The notes: a model not told the origin generated them from the letters alone. Counted from the first letter of the stretch, positions 27,253 to 37,361 are shown. The stretch: DNA of 64,000 nucleotides from Burkholderiales bacterium RIFCSPLOWO2_02_FULL_57_36 (GCA_001770855.1 MESE01000090.1:1-64000); one strand, 5' to 3'. Translations and numbers: made by a program.

Positions 27253-28187
27253 GTTTTGAAAAAATCGAGTATCAATCGCGCGGTCTGGTCCGGCCGCTCT
27301 ATATGAATGAAGTGGCCAGTGTCTTGCATGACTTCGATATGCGTCGACGGCGGAAGATAAGGCGCAAGGTCGCCCGGCTTGACACCCCACCCCATGGTTT
27401 CTTCGATGGTGCCGAAGATCGCCAGCATCGGAATCGGAAAGCCCGGCAACCGGTCGGTCATCCAGCGCGAACGGAACGGTCCGATGCCGCCCATGCGCAT
27501 AGATGGATCGATTTTCCAGCGCCAGCCGTCGTCGTCCTTCCGCGCTCCCAGCGTCACCAGGTAGCATAGCCATTCATGGCTCAGACGCGGGTTCATGCGG
27601 GCACGTCTCTTCGCCAGGTCTTCGAGCGTTCCGGGCTTGCGCGTCAGTGTCGATGCGGTACGCCGATGATCGAGCCAGTCGTTGATCTCGTCGCGAAACA
27701 CGCGCTTGCGCTCTCGCTTGGCGGCATCGGAATGCGGACTGCGAAACGGCAGGCCGTCGATCGACACGAAGCGCGTGAAACGATGCGGCAGCGCCTGGAT
27801 TGCATGGGCCAGCATGGAGCCGCCCTTGCTGTGGCCGACGGCGAGACAAGGCTCGCGCGTGGTTGAATCGACCACCGCCAGCATGTCGCGTTCATCGGCG
27901 ACCCAGCTATACAATGCAGCATGCTCCGAATCGCCGTGACCGCGATGGTCCCACGACACGACGCGGTATCCGGCATCGGCAAGCAGCGGCGCGAATACGT
28001 CGTAGGTGCGCGCAAAATCGAAAGCGCCGTGGATCAGGATCAGCGGCGTGGCGGTTAAATCACCCCATTCATACACCGCCAGATTGACGCCGCTTGAACT
28101 GACCGTGCGCCGGCGATCCGGCGCTCGGGCATTGGGATAGCTGAAGAATCGGCTTTCATCGCCGATGTTTATGGACGGAACGGTCAT
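27249..28187 (-). CDS. Alpha/beta hydrolase
   Basis: This 312-aa hydrolase has an intact triad layout: oxyanion H-G-A-F-D, nucleophile elbow G-H-S-K-G-G, an acid near I-F-G-T-I-E-E or the preceding strand, and His in D-T-G-H-F-I-H-I-E-R-P. W-D-H-R-G-H-G-D-S-E is the usual post-beta-4 motif. It probably hydrolyses an ester or amide in the cytoplasm. It starts 4 bp after the SDR gene ends, and is translationally coupled to the nucleophile-less paralogue downstream. Confidence 0.87.
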   Translation of the reverse strand: MTVPSINIGDESRFFSYPNARAPDRRRTVSSSGVNLAVYEWGDLTATPLILIHGAFDFARTYDVFAPLLADAGYRVVSWDHRGHGDSEHAALYSWVADERDMLAVVDSTTREPCLAVGHSKGGSMLAHAIQALPHRFTRFVSIDGLPFRSPHSDAAKRERKRVFRDEINDWLDHRRTASTLTRKPGTLEDLAKRRARMNPRLSHEWLCYLVTLGARKDDDGWRWKIDPSMRMGGIGPFRSRWMTDRLPGFPIPMLAIFGTIEETMGWGVKPGDLAPYLPPSTHIEVMQDTGHFIHIERPDQTARLILDFFKT

Positions 28188-28191
28188 TGGT

Positions 28192-29040
28192 TCAGAAGCG
28201 CGGACGTGCCGCGCTCAGGTCGCTGATTTTTTTCCAGTTTTCCTTGATCGCTTCGGCAGTCGGGTTGTCGCTCAGGTCGACCGCCGGCGCTTCCATCATC
28301 GCCGCGACGCTGTAGCGCGCGCCTGTCGCCTGCAGGATAACGCCGCTGGGCGCGTCATCGCTGCATAAATAAATCACGCCGGCGGTGATTGTTTCGGGAG
28401 CGAGCTGGTCGAGCATCTCCTGCGGCATCAGGTTTTCCGTCATGCGGGTTGCGGCCACCGGCGAAATACTGTTGATGCGAATATCCTTTTTCGCGCCTTC
28501 GATACGCAAGGTATTCATCAGGCCGACCAGTCCCATTTTCGCGGCGCCGTAATTGGCCTGGCCGAAATTTCCATACAGGCCCGACGGCGACGTCGTCATC
28601 ACGATACGTCCGTAATTCTGCTCAAGCATGAACGGCCACGCCGCCTTGGTGCAGTTGAAAGAACCCATCAGATGCACATCGAGAACCATTTGCACATCAT
28701 CCAGCTCCATCTTCGTAAAGCTCTTGTCGCGCAAAATGCCGGCGTTGTTGATCAGGATGTCGATTCGGCCGTACGCGTCGATCGCCTGTTTGATCAGATT
28801 GGCGGCGCCGGCGCGATCCGCCACGCTCGCACCGTTGGCCTGCGCGTCGCCGCCCAATTCACGGATTTCGGCCACGACCTTTTCCGCGGCTTCGCTGGAA
28901 CCGCCCGACCCATCGGTCGCGCCACCGAGATCGTTGACGATGACGCGTGCGCCGCGCCGCGCCAATTCGAGTGCATGAGTACGCCCGAGGCCGCCTCCCG
29001 CGCCGGTGACTATGGCGACTTTATTTTTGAAATTTATCAT
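28192..29040 (-). CDS. SDR, MFE-2-like 3-hydroxyacyl-CoA dehydrogenase type
   Basis: This 282-aa SDR has cofactor motif T-G-A-G-G-G-L-G-R and then A-R-V-I-V-N-D-L-G-G, the text typical of the (3R)-hydroxyacyl-CoA dehydrogenase domain of multifunctional enzyme 2. N-N-A-G and Y-G-A-A-K-M-G are intact. The ATG at 29040 is preferred over a TTG at 29049. It probably acts on a CoA ester with NAD(P). It leads a tight same-strand cluster with two alpha/beta hydrolases and an MFS transporter (28192 to 25273), suggesting a small catabolic unit. Confidence 0.87.
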   Translation of the reverse strand: MINFKNKVAIVTGAGGGLGRTHALELARRGARVIVNDLGGATDGSGGSSEAAEKVVAEIRELGGDAQANGASVADRAGAANLIKQAIDAYGRIDILINNAGILRDKSFTKMELDDVQMVLDVHLMGSFNCTKAAWPFMLEQNYGRIVMTTSPSGLYGNFGQANYGAAKMGLVGLMNTLRIEGAKKDIRINSISPVAATRMTENLMPQEMLDQLAPETITAGVIYLCSDDAPSGVILQATGARYSVAAMMEAPAVDLSDNPTAEAIKENWKKISDLSAARPRF

Positions 29041-29257
29041 CTTTATCAACTTTTTAGTGAATGCGGTATTTTTTGGTTATTGAAGGATAACATAAGGAAA
29101 TATGGTACAGAGAACATGAAATTTCATCATTTTCAAAAAAACGGATTGTTTTTTCAATTCGCCATGACCAAGACACTGCATCTCTCATCAGTGTGCATAT
29201 CGCACTGCACCAATACACTTGTAAAAATACCCCGGCGGAGGTAAATATATCGAAAAT

Positions 29258-29353
29258 TGGCGGAAAGGAGTGGGAGTCGAACCCACCAGGCACGCTAAGC
29301 GCGCCTCGCCGGATTTGAAGTCCGGGCGCTCCACCGGGATACGCTTCCCTTCC
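29258..29353 (-). tRNA. selC: tRNA-Sec (anticodon TCA)
   Basis: This 96-nt tRNA is longer than normal. It has an 8-bp acceptor stem (GGAAGGGA with TCCTTTCC, one G-U), discriminator G and an encoded CCA. The anticodon stem-loop is CGGACTTCAAATCCG, giving anticodon TCA, which reads UGA. A long variable arm follows, and the T arm is GTGGG-TTCGACT-CCCAC. The 8-bp acceptor stem, long D stem and large variable arm are the hallmarks that SelA and SelB recognise. It lies about 1.6 kb beyond the selB stop on the same strand. Confidence 0.97.
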
Positions 29354-29898
29354 GTTGCTTCGGATTATCGCAGCAGCTGAACAATCTTGCTACAGAGCGA
29401 GCGGCAAAACGAAAATGCATCCCGGCAAAAATCGAATGCAACTAATAGATAAAAATTCGGGATGCGAACCGTATTTCAGAAAAAACCAGAGGAACTTGCC
29501 GTGCTGGTCGGCATCGATAATTTTATGTTCAGTGGAAGTAAAAGATGAGAAAAATATTTCTCCGATGTAGTGCTGATTACGTTCGCCTCGTTGCTGACGC
29601 CGGGATTGTCGGTCGCGCCGGGCGCCAATGCCGACACGGCCAATCTATTGGTTGAGCGATCCTACATGGCAAGGGTCAAGTTGTTTGAAAGATAGAGATA
29701 AACTATAAGAACGGCCTACTGAGCTGATACTGTAAAGCTGTCATTTTCAAGGAAAGTAAAATATTGCCCAACTCGCCCGACAAATGGATGTTTTCAAAAA
29801 CCTATTGTTTTATCTCTTTGTTCCTTTATATACGTTTGTAGCAATGTCACGTTTTAGAGTGATGTATTCGTTCTCTGCTGATTAAAAAGGATTAATGT
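29354..29898. other. Intergenic region with a degenerate coding trace
   Basis: Between selC and the zinc-ribbon gene no intact gene is seen. Around 29574-29695, + strand, one frame reads like a signal peptide and a mature start (L-I-T-F-A-S-L-L-T-P-G-L-S-V-A-P-G-A-N-A-D-T). It has no start with a ribosome site and stops after about 40 codons, so it may be the decayed 5' end of a secreted-protein gene. The rest is AT-rich and may hold the zinc-ribbon promoter (29810-29890). Confidence 0.35.
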
Positions 29899-30204
29899 AT
29901 GGACTGTCCTGTGTGTAGTAACGTCAAACTTGTAATGTCGGAGCGTCAAGGGATTGAGATTGATTACTGCCCGAACTGTCGTGGTGTCTGGTTGGATCGC
30001 GGGGAGCTGGACAAGATCATCGACAAATCCGCGGAGGTTGTCCCTCAGCCGGTTCCGCAACAAGTGCGAAATGACTCATATCAAGGGCAGCAACGCCCAC
30101 CTGAAGAATTTAGATATCCGCAGCAGTCCCATGATTATCCGCTGCATGGCCACTACAAGAAGAAACGCAAAGGTTTTCTCGGGGAACTGTTTGATTTCGA
30201 TTGA
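29899..30204 (+). CDS. TFIIB-type zinc-ribbon protein
   Basis: This 101-aa protein has an N-terminal zinc ribbon with two Cys pairs (C-P-V-C near residues 3-6; C-P-N-C near 24-27) followed by R-G-V-W-L-D-R-G-E-L-D-K-I, the signature of the zf-TFIIB (PF13453) family. A Pro/Gln-rich linker and a basic KKKRKGF segment precede an acidic tail. The start has AAGGA about 8 nt upstream. It is a single gene with its own terminator. The function of the family is poorly known. Confidence 0.85.
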   Translation: MDCPVCSNVKLVMSERQGIEIDYCPNCRGVWLDRGELDKIIDKSAEVVPQPVPQQVRNDSYQGQQRPPEEFRYPQQSHDYPLHGHYKKKRKGFLGELFDFD

Positions 30205-30230
30205 GGCTTGGCGATACCAATAGAAAAGAA

Positions 30231-30252
30231 AGCCCGCCTAGTGCGGGCTTTT
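30231..30252 (+). terminator. Rho-independent terminator of the zinc-ribbon gene
   Basis: The hairpin AGCCCGC-CTAGT-GCGGGCT (30231-30249) is followed by TTT, about 25 bases past the stop codon. Confidence 0.88.
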
Positions 30253-30365
30253 CGATGTTATCGCATTGTTTTCAGAAGCAGTACGCCAACGATATTTTTC
30301 GCACCACATTGAAGCAAGTAAACAGAAGGAGCTACATAGGCATCTCTTTATCTGTAGTGTAGCCC

Positions 30366-30830
30366 CTATTTAGTTTTGGGCAGTCGCAGCAATGAAAGAA
30401 CAATCCACCCGAACAGGGCGCTGAGAATTGCAGTGGCCTCCAGTCCCATCCCAGCCGCAATGCCCACTGCAGCGGTCAGCCAAATGCCTGCCGCCGTCGT
30501 CAGCCCCTTAATGTCTTCGTTCCTGAGTTTGATAATGGCGCCAGCGCCCAAGAATCCGATGCCTGCCGTCACTCCCTGCAACACTCTGGAGATGTCTTCC
30601 AGCGACATGCCGGCCTGGAAGGGAACCAGTATGAAGAGTGCAGAACCGAGCGATACCAGCATGTGGGTACGGAGTCCCGCAGCAGCGCCTGCCGATTCGC
30701 GTTCATAGCCAAGCAGAGCGCCGAGAGCAAGCGCCACCAGAAGCCGAACACAGACCCGGGTGACGTCCGACGGATCGCCCAGATCTGAAAATTCCCCCTG
30801 AATCGTTATCCAGCTTTGTGTCCACCACAC
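30366..30830 (-). CDS. MgtC/SapB-family membrane protein
   Basis: This 154-aa inner-membrane protein matches the conserved MgtC N-terminal domain. It has four to five helices with R-L-L-V-A-L-A-L-G-A-L-L-G-Y-E-R-E, G-L-R-T-H-M-L-V-S-L-G-S-A-L-F and G-F-L-G-A-G-A-I-I-K. It lacks the soluble C-terminal domain of Salmonella MgtC. Family members relate to magnesium limitation or modulate F-type ATPase, but the role of short forms is unclear. The GTG start has AGGAG 7 nt upstream. It lies between selC and selB on the same strand but is probably not part of Sec metabolism. Confidence 0.87.
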   Translation of the reverse strand: MWWTQSWITIQGEFSDLGDPSDVTRVCVRLLVALALGALLGYERESAGAAAGLRTHMLVSLGSALFILVPFQAGMSLEDISRVLQGVTAGIGFLGAGAIIKLRNEDIKGLTTAAGIWLTAAVGIAAGMGLEATAILSALFGWIVLSLLRLPKTK

Positions 30831-30949
30831 GTGACTTCTCCTATAAATTGTTCAATAGACTCGTCCCGACAGAAGCAGGCCAATAGTAAGCGCTGCGCCG
30901 GTGAAGGCTTATTCGTACATATCGATCTTTACCAAAACGGGATGGGTTC

Positions 30950-30984
30950 CAGATTCCTCGTCGCCATGCTCTTCGGAATGACGG
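30950..30984. repeat. Half copy of the CATTCCG/GAGGAATCT palindromic repeat
   Basis: AGATTCCTCGTCGCC and TCGGAATGAC match the right arm of the repeats at 37470-37549 and 54477-54566. It lies just beyond the selB stop (30994), a usual place for such elements. Confidence 0.65.
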
Positions 30985-30993
30985 TGCGTTTTT

Positions 30994-32915
30994 TCAGGAA
31001 TTCCCGGTCCAGTACGAATCCGGCGCAGCCATACTGCGCCTGCCTCCTCCGAACCGCGTCACACCAGCCCGGTCGAAAAACTCCAGCACTTCAATCGTCA
31101 GATTGCGTCCGATACCGGACCGATCGCGAAATTGCGCCGCATCGAACGTACCATCCATCGATTCGCTTGCCAGCAATACGGCAATCTGCGTCAGTTCGGT
31201 CACGGTCTCCGGCAAGAAGAATCGGTTCTTCGCAACGCGCACCAGATGACCGGAACTGCCGGCACGTTCGAGAAACGGGATCAATACCGGCAATTCGACG
31301 TCGAGCATCTTTGCCAGTTCACCGACGATCGGCGGGCGAATGCCGGCAACTTGCAGCGCACCGGATATTTTTTCGAGAAAGGCCTGATCGGTCTCGGACA
31401 GCGTCGCGCGATGTTCCGGCATGTGCAGATTCAGGCCATCACGCGCGACGATCTGCCGTTCGATCAACGACCTGATCGCTGTCCGCCACGTCTCCGGATT
31501 CATCCTTGATTCAAGTTTTGCGGCAAGCGCAGGCTCGGTAAGACCCAGGCTCTCCGGGTGCTCTGCGTGCCAGTCCCGGAGTATGCCGCTTATCCGGTCG
31601 CATAATGCAGTCCAGTGATGCAGTGCGATGCCGAGCACGCCTTCACTGGTGACCACCGTCTTGAGCGACTGGGTTTGACGCAACGCTTGCGCTTCATGGG
31701 GCGTCAGGTTCCAGACTCTGTCGAACCGATCCAGGTTTACTCCTGCGGGTTCCGCGTTAAGCAATGCAGCCAGCGCATTTGCAGGCACGGGCTGCGCCAT
31801 CGCAGCAAGCTGCACAAGCCGGTCCGGCTTGGACCTGCCGCGCGCCGGCCCGAATGGATCAAGCACCATTCCGCCCGCGATCGTGCGACGTGCCGATTGA
31901 TCGCGCAAAATGAACCGGTCGCCACGCACTGCGCCAACCGGCGCATCCAGCACCAGTTGCGCCAATCCGCTTGCGCCAGGTGCGATTGCACGTCCCTCCA
32001 TCGGCGCAATCCGCGCGTTGAGCGACGCCGCGCCGATATGCAGATGGACCGGCATCCAATGCCGCAACGGACGCGACTCCGACGCGCATACGCGGACTTG
32101 CACATCGATGCGTGCAGTCGGCGCATGCGCTGGAGGCGCAACGATCCAGTCGCCGCGGACGATATCGATCCGCTTCAGGTCGGCTCCTGCAAGATTGAGG
32201 GCGCAGCGCTGGCCCGCGCCGGCCATTTCAGTCAGCTGATTCATGGCGTGAATGCCGCGTACCCGTGCTGAAGTTCCATGCGGTGAAATCACCACTTGGT
32301 CGTCAATTTGCACCATTCCGGAAAACACCGCGCCGGTGACCACAAGTCCGGTGCCGGCCAGTGAGAAACAGCGATCCGCCGCCATGCGGAAGTTGCCGTT
32401 CGCCGGCCGCTGTCCGAGCGCGCGATGCGCCGCCGCCAGGTATTCGCGCAGTGCATCGACGCCCTCTCCTGTGGTTGCCGCAACCGGGAACACGGACGCA
32501 TTGCGCAATGTCGTCTGCGCAAGCAGCGCCGCGATCTCCAGCTTTGCTTGCGCAATCCGCTCCTGCGGCACGCGATCGATCTTGGTCAGCGCCACTGCAC
32601 CGTGCGACACGCCGAGCAAATCCAGGATCGCAAGATGTTCAAGCGTTTGCGGCATCGGACCGTCATCCGCCGCAACGATCAGCAATGCAAAGTCGATCGC
32701 CGCAACGCCTGCCAGCATGTTGCGCACGAATTTTTCATGACCCGGCACATCTACAAAACCTATCGAGGCATCGCCGCCGAAATCAGCGTATGCAAATCCC
32801 AGATCGATCGACATGCCGCGCCGCTTTTCTTCTTCCAGGCGATCGGTGTCGATGCCGGTCAGCGCCTTGATCAGGCTGGTCTTGCCATGATCGACATGGC
32901 CTGCGGTGGCGACGA

Positions 32916-32919
<4 letters not shown>
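30994..32919 (-). CDS. selB: Selenocysteine-specific translation elongation factor SelB
   Basis: This 641-aa GTPase delivers Sec-tRNA-Sec to ribosomes stalled at UGA with a SECIS hairpin. The EF-Tu-like part has the P-loop G-H-V-D-H-G-K-T-S (about 7-15), D-V-P-G-H-E-K-F (about 57-64) and T-K-I-D (about 112-115). The C-terminal third contains the winged-helix repeats that bind SECIS RNA ([12 protein letters not shown] near the end is typical). The length is close to E. coli SelB (614). The start overlaps the selA stop by 4 bp (ATGA), so selA-selB are translationally coupled. Confidence 0.97.
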
Positions 32920-34304
<1,385 letters not shown>

Positions 34305-34340
34305 GCGTGTATTCCCGGTTGGATTGAAAAGCCGGTGAAA

Positions 34341-34383
34341 ATAAAAAACGGGCTCCGGGATGCATTACACATCCCGAAGCCCG
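34341..34383 (-). terminator. Strong terminator between the selenoprotein gene and selA
   Basis: On the minus strand, CGGGCTTCGGGATG, loop TGTAATG and CATCCCGGAGCCCG form a stem of about 13 bp, with one mismatch, followed by T6 (34348-34343). It sits 18 bases after the selenoprotein stop and about 40 before the selA start. It may partly end transcription and set the ratio between selenoprotein and selAB mRNA. Confidence 0.88.
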
Positions 34384-34400
34384 CTACAGGACAGCCTGGT

Positions 34401-34925
34401 TCAGTTCTTGGTAACCGCCTGCAATATTTGTTCGATTGCTTCGTCAGCCAGCGCGCGCATCTCCTCGTCGCTGCGGTCCTGGATCGGATGGCGAACGAAC
34501 ACCATCGCCGGATCGATGCCGAGCGCCTTGGACTGCATTGCCGCAGCCTGCACGAATTCGGTAGACGCAACGCCTACTCCCGGAATGCCACGACCTTCGA
34601 GATCTGCAATGTCATGCATACAGCACGACGTACAGGACCCTCAGTCGGCCAGGCCTTCAACAAGCACGTTGCACTCGGCAGCGATCTGCTGCTTGAGCGC
34701 GGTCGGCGCGACGCGGGTGAAGGTCGGCTTGCGATAGCGGTTGACCTTGATACCGCGCTCGTCGAGCCGCTCGGCAATACGATCGAGGAACACGTTGCCG
34801 CGCGCCTTCGATATATCGAGCAACCCGACAGTCAGGCCGTCGAGCGCATCCGGACGCGCCGACAATGCGCGCGCGACTGGCGAACGCTCTGCGGTCGGGT
34901 CGAGCAAAATGGTGGATTCTGTCAT
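34401..34925 (-). CDS. UGSC-family selenoprotein with in-frame UGA (Sec95)
   Basis: This is a 174-aa protein read through UGA at 34641-34643. Codons 1-94 (34925-34644) end in G-L-A-D. UGA is codon 95, then G-S-C-T-S-C-C leads in the same frame into M-H-D-I-A-D-L-E-G-R-G-I-P-G-V-G, to a final UGA at 34401-34403. The U-G-S-C motif is the hallmark of the family named UGSC (seleno)protein. The start has a strong AAGGAG 8 nt upstream and overlaps the preceding stop (ATGA). A fitting bacterial SECIS hairpin lies at 34611-34629, and selA, selB and selC are neighbours. A Sec-x-x-Cys pair suggests redox or peroxidase-like chemistry; the substrate is unknown. There is no signal peptide. Confidence 0.93.
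34611..34629 (-). promoter_or_regulatory. Bacterial SECIS element candidate
   Basis: In the mRNA, GUCGUGC, loop UGUAU and GCAUGAC form a 7-bp stem with one G-U pair. The stem begins 12 nt after the UGA and the apical loop begins at nt 19, inside the usual 16-37 nt window. G is the second loop base, which is the conserved position in bacterial SECIS models. SelB should bind here. The folding was done by eye. Confidence 0.75.
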
Positions 34926-36358
34926 GCAGTAATCTCCTTAGTGACTGGGGTCGAACCGACCGGACCGGATGCGGCCCAACCGGCAACGACAGCGGAAAAC
35001 AAACCGGCGGAACCGCCGGCACGAACAATATTGAGACCGCCGGGCCGGAACTTCGGCACCGTCGTGCCTGCTACCGCAGCCGGAAGTCCTTCTGCGATTC
35101 CGCCCGCGCCAACAACCATTTCGTCGCCCGGCAATTGCAGCAGACGTTCCAGCTCTTCGCGCAGGCGCGCCTTGGACCATCCGGCTTCAATGAATACCCG
35201 GCTATGCTCCGGCGACACGACCAGCAACGCATCGCCTGCCATCGCCAGCTTGGGGTGATCCACCGCGCGCAAGCAGAGCGCAAAACTGCGCGCCAACGAT
35301 TCCGGCGTACGCGACTTTTGATCGACGATCCCTTGCACGCCTTCGCCTGGAAACAGTGTCACCGTGGATGCCTCACGCGAAAATCCGCGCTCGACCGACA
35401 TCGGTTCCCAAACGCTGTCTTCCGCCTCGGCAAAACAGAATGTGTATTTTCCGGGGTTGCCCAGCGTCGCGCGATCGATCTCGCCGGGACGGCCGCCGCC
35501 GACGTTGCGCACCACCAGTTGCAGCGCCCGGCCGATGCTGGCATTGGCGCGATTGCCTTGGCCCAGCGCGTTGACACCTGAATTCATGCCGACTGCCTTG
35601 GCGATCGGACCGTTGACGATGACCACCGGTCCGACGAACATCGTGGTGCACAGTACGCCATGCATGCCGAATTCGTCGATCAGCGCCGCCTCAACCGCAG
35701 CCAGCACAATCGGCATGTATTCAGGTTTGCAGCCGGCCATCACCGCATTGATCGCGACCTTTTCGACCGTGCATGGCACAAGGTCGGGCGGCATCGGTCC
35801 GAGTACTTCATCGGGAGCGCGCGTGGTTCCCTGCAACATGCGCACCACGCGTGCCTGGGTCGGCGGCACCACCGGCAGTCCGTCGGTCCAGCCCCGCTCG
35901 AAACAGGCTTCCATCAAATCTTCCGCATCGCCGATTTCGACCTGGCGCGAAGCAAGCTTCACGCTGCCGAAGCGGATCGCGAGTTCTTCGGCAATGCCGG
36001 GCTCCAGGGTTTTCGAACCGCATCCTGGCCGTATTTCCGGAAGGTCGTAGCCAAGCTTGTCCAGCCCGGTAATTTTTTGCCAGTCGCCGCGATGCCAGCC
36101 GTACGCACGATCGACTTCGCGGCCGCCCTCGATGCGGATGATGGTCGGAACAAATTCGGTATTCAAGCGAAACGAAGTCTCAAGCATCTTGTCGTAGATT
36201 ACGCCCGGCACACCTGCCAGGTACTCAGGATCGTCCTGAACATACACCGTCAACGGCATCGGTCCATGCGCCAACTCTTTCAGCAGCGGTTCGACCAGCA
36301 TGCACGTTGGACACGCGCGTTTGGCAATGACGATAAGGCCGTCTGGCAAAGAGTTCAT
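34922..36358 (-). CDS. Thioredoxin-like domain fused to a large uncharacterised domain, partner of the selenoprotein
   Basis: This is a 478-aa cytoplasmic protein. Residues 1-100 look thioredoxin-like, with the redox motif C16-P-T-C19 after I-V-I-A-K-R-A and a later F-V-P-T-I-I-R-I-E-G-G-R. Residues about 125-478 form a domain I do not recognise, rich in Gly and with H-G-V-L-C-T-T-M-F-V-G-P-V-V-I-V-N-G-P-I and G-Q-G-N-R-A-N-A-S-I-G-R-A. The ATG at 36358 is chosen as it starts the thioredoxin fold; the frame is open from a TTG at 36475. The stop overlaps the selenoprotein start, so both are made together, and this protein may reduce the selenoprotein or act on the same substrate. Confidence 0.8.
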   Translation of the reverse strand: MNSLPDGLIVIAKRACPTCMLVEPLLKELAHGPMPLTVYVQDDPEYLAGVPGVIYDKMLETSFRLNTEFVPTIIRIEGGREVDRAYGWHRGDWQKITGLDKLGYDLPEIRPGCGSKTLEPGIAEELAIRFGSVKLASRQVEIGDAEDLMEACFERGWTDGLPVVPPTQARVVRMLQGTTRAPDEVLGPMPPDLVPCTVEKVAINAVMAGCKPEYMPIVLAAVEAALIDEFGMHGVLCTTMFVGPVVIVNGPIAKAVGMNSGVNALGQGNRANASIGRALQLVVRNVGGGRPGEIDRATLGNPGKYTFCFAEAEDSVWEPMSVERGFSREASTVTLFPGEGVQGIVDQKSRTPESLARSFALCLRAVDHPKLAMAGDALLVVSPEHSRVFIEAGWSKARLREELERLLQLPGDEMVVGAGGIAEGLPAAVAGTTVPKFRPGGLNIVRAGGSAGLFSAVVAGWAASGPVGSTPVTKEITA

Positions 36359-36584
36359 GGAATGGATGTTTGGCGGTGGAGTTATCGAAGCATAAACCAA
36401 AATCGGGAAACGGGTTTGAGGCGGATTGAAACCGGGATATGAGAGTCGAAGATCTACGGATTCCTGGAAAAGCAAGAGATGGGCCCCGAACTTTCATTTC
36501 CTGCAGCGCTTCCATTCAATCAGTACAATTCCCGTTATTGCCAAGCCAAAATCCTTCCCCTCACTTTAATTCCAAAAGGAAATC

Positions 36585-37361
36585 ATGCACAAGAAAGTTG
36601 CAGTCGTTACCGGTTCATCGTCCGGCATCGGTGCCGCCACCGCCCGTCTGTTCGCCAAAAACGGTTACAACGTGGTCATCAATTTTTCGCGCAGTCCCGA
36701 GCCGGCCGACGCGGTCGCCGACGAGTGCCGTGCTTTGGGCGCCGATGTGCTGGTCATGAAAGCCAATGTCGCCGAAGATGCGGACTGCCGCGCGCTGGCA
36801 AAAGCGGTCACAGAGAAATGGGGCCGCGCCGACGCATTGGTCAACAATGCGGGCACCACGAAGTTCGTCGCGGCCAAGGATCTGGAAGGCCTGTCGGCAC
36901 AAGACTTCCACGATATCTATTCGGTCAATGTGATCGGCGCCTATCAGATGATCCGCGCGTTCGCGCCCTTGATGAAAAAAAATCCGGGTGCAGGCATCGT
37001 CAACATATCGTCAGTCGCGTCGGTATCGGGCATCGGTTCCAGCATTGCCTATATGGCATCCAAAGGCGCACTGAATGCAATGACGTCCGGCATGGCGCGT
37101 ACGCTCGCCCCGGAAATCCGCGTCAATGCAGTCGGGCCCGGCATGGTCGAGACGCCGTGGCTGCAAAACGGTTTGGGCGCGGAGCAATACGAAGCACGGC
37201 GCCAGGGCTACATCGCGGTGACCCCGCTGGCCGCAACCATACAGCCGGAAGATGTGGCCGATGCCTGCTACTGGCTATGCGCCGGCGCTCGAAAAACGAC
37301 CGGTGAATTCATCCTGATCGATAGCGGACTGGTCAAGTACCCAACGCTGGGAGTGCGTTAA
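36585..37361 (+). CDS. Short-chain dehydrogenase/reductase
   Basis: This 258-aa classical SDR has T-G-S-S-S-G-I-G (about 9-16), N-N-A-G (about 90), Ser in V-N-I-S-S-V-A and Y-M-A-S-K-G-A. G-P-G-M-V-E-T-P-W and the C-terminal G-E-F-I-L-I-D-S-G-L are usual for oxidoreductases of the FabG-like group. AAAGGAAATC precedes the start. It is divergent from the selenoprotein operon (227-bp gap), so the two may share a control region. The substrate is unknown. Confidence 0.87.
   Translation: MHKKVAVVTGSSSGIGAATARLFAKNGYNVVINFSRSPEPADAVADECRALGADVLVMKANVAEDADCRALAKAVTEKWGRADALVNNAGTTKFVAAKDLEGLSAQDFHDIYSVNVIGAYQMIRAFAPLMKKNPGAGIVNISSVASVSGIGSSIAYMASKGALNAMTSGMARTLAPEIRVNAVGPGMVETPWLQNGLGAEQYEARRQGYIAVTPLAATIQPEDVADACYWLCAGARKTTGEFILIDSGLVKYPTLGVR

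Noticed and set aside
34401..34643. Reading the selenoprotein region as two separate small genes
   Set aside because: The second frame has no ribosome site before its ATG at 34619, the frame is continuous across UGA, and the Sec genes are adjacent.
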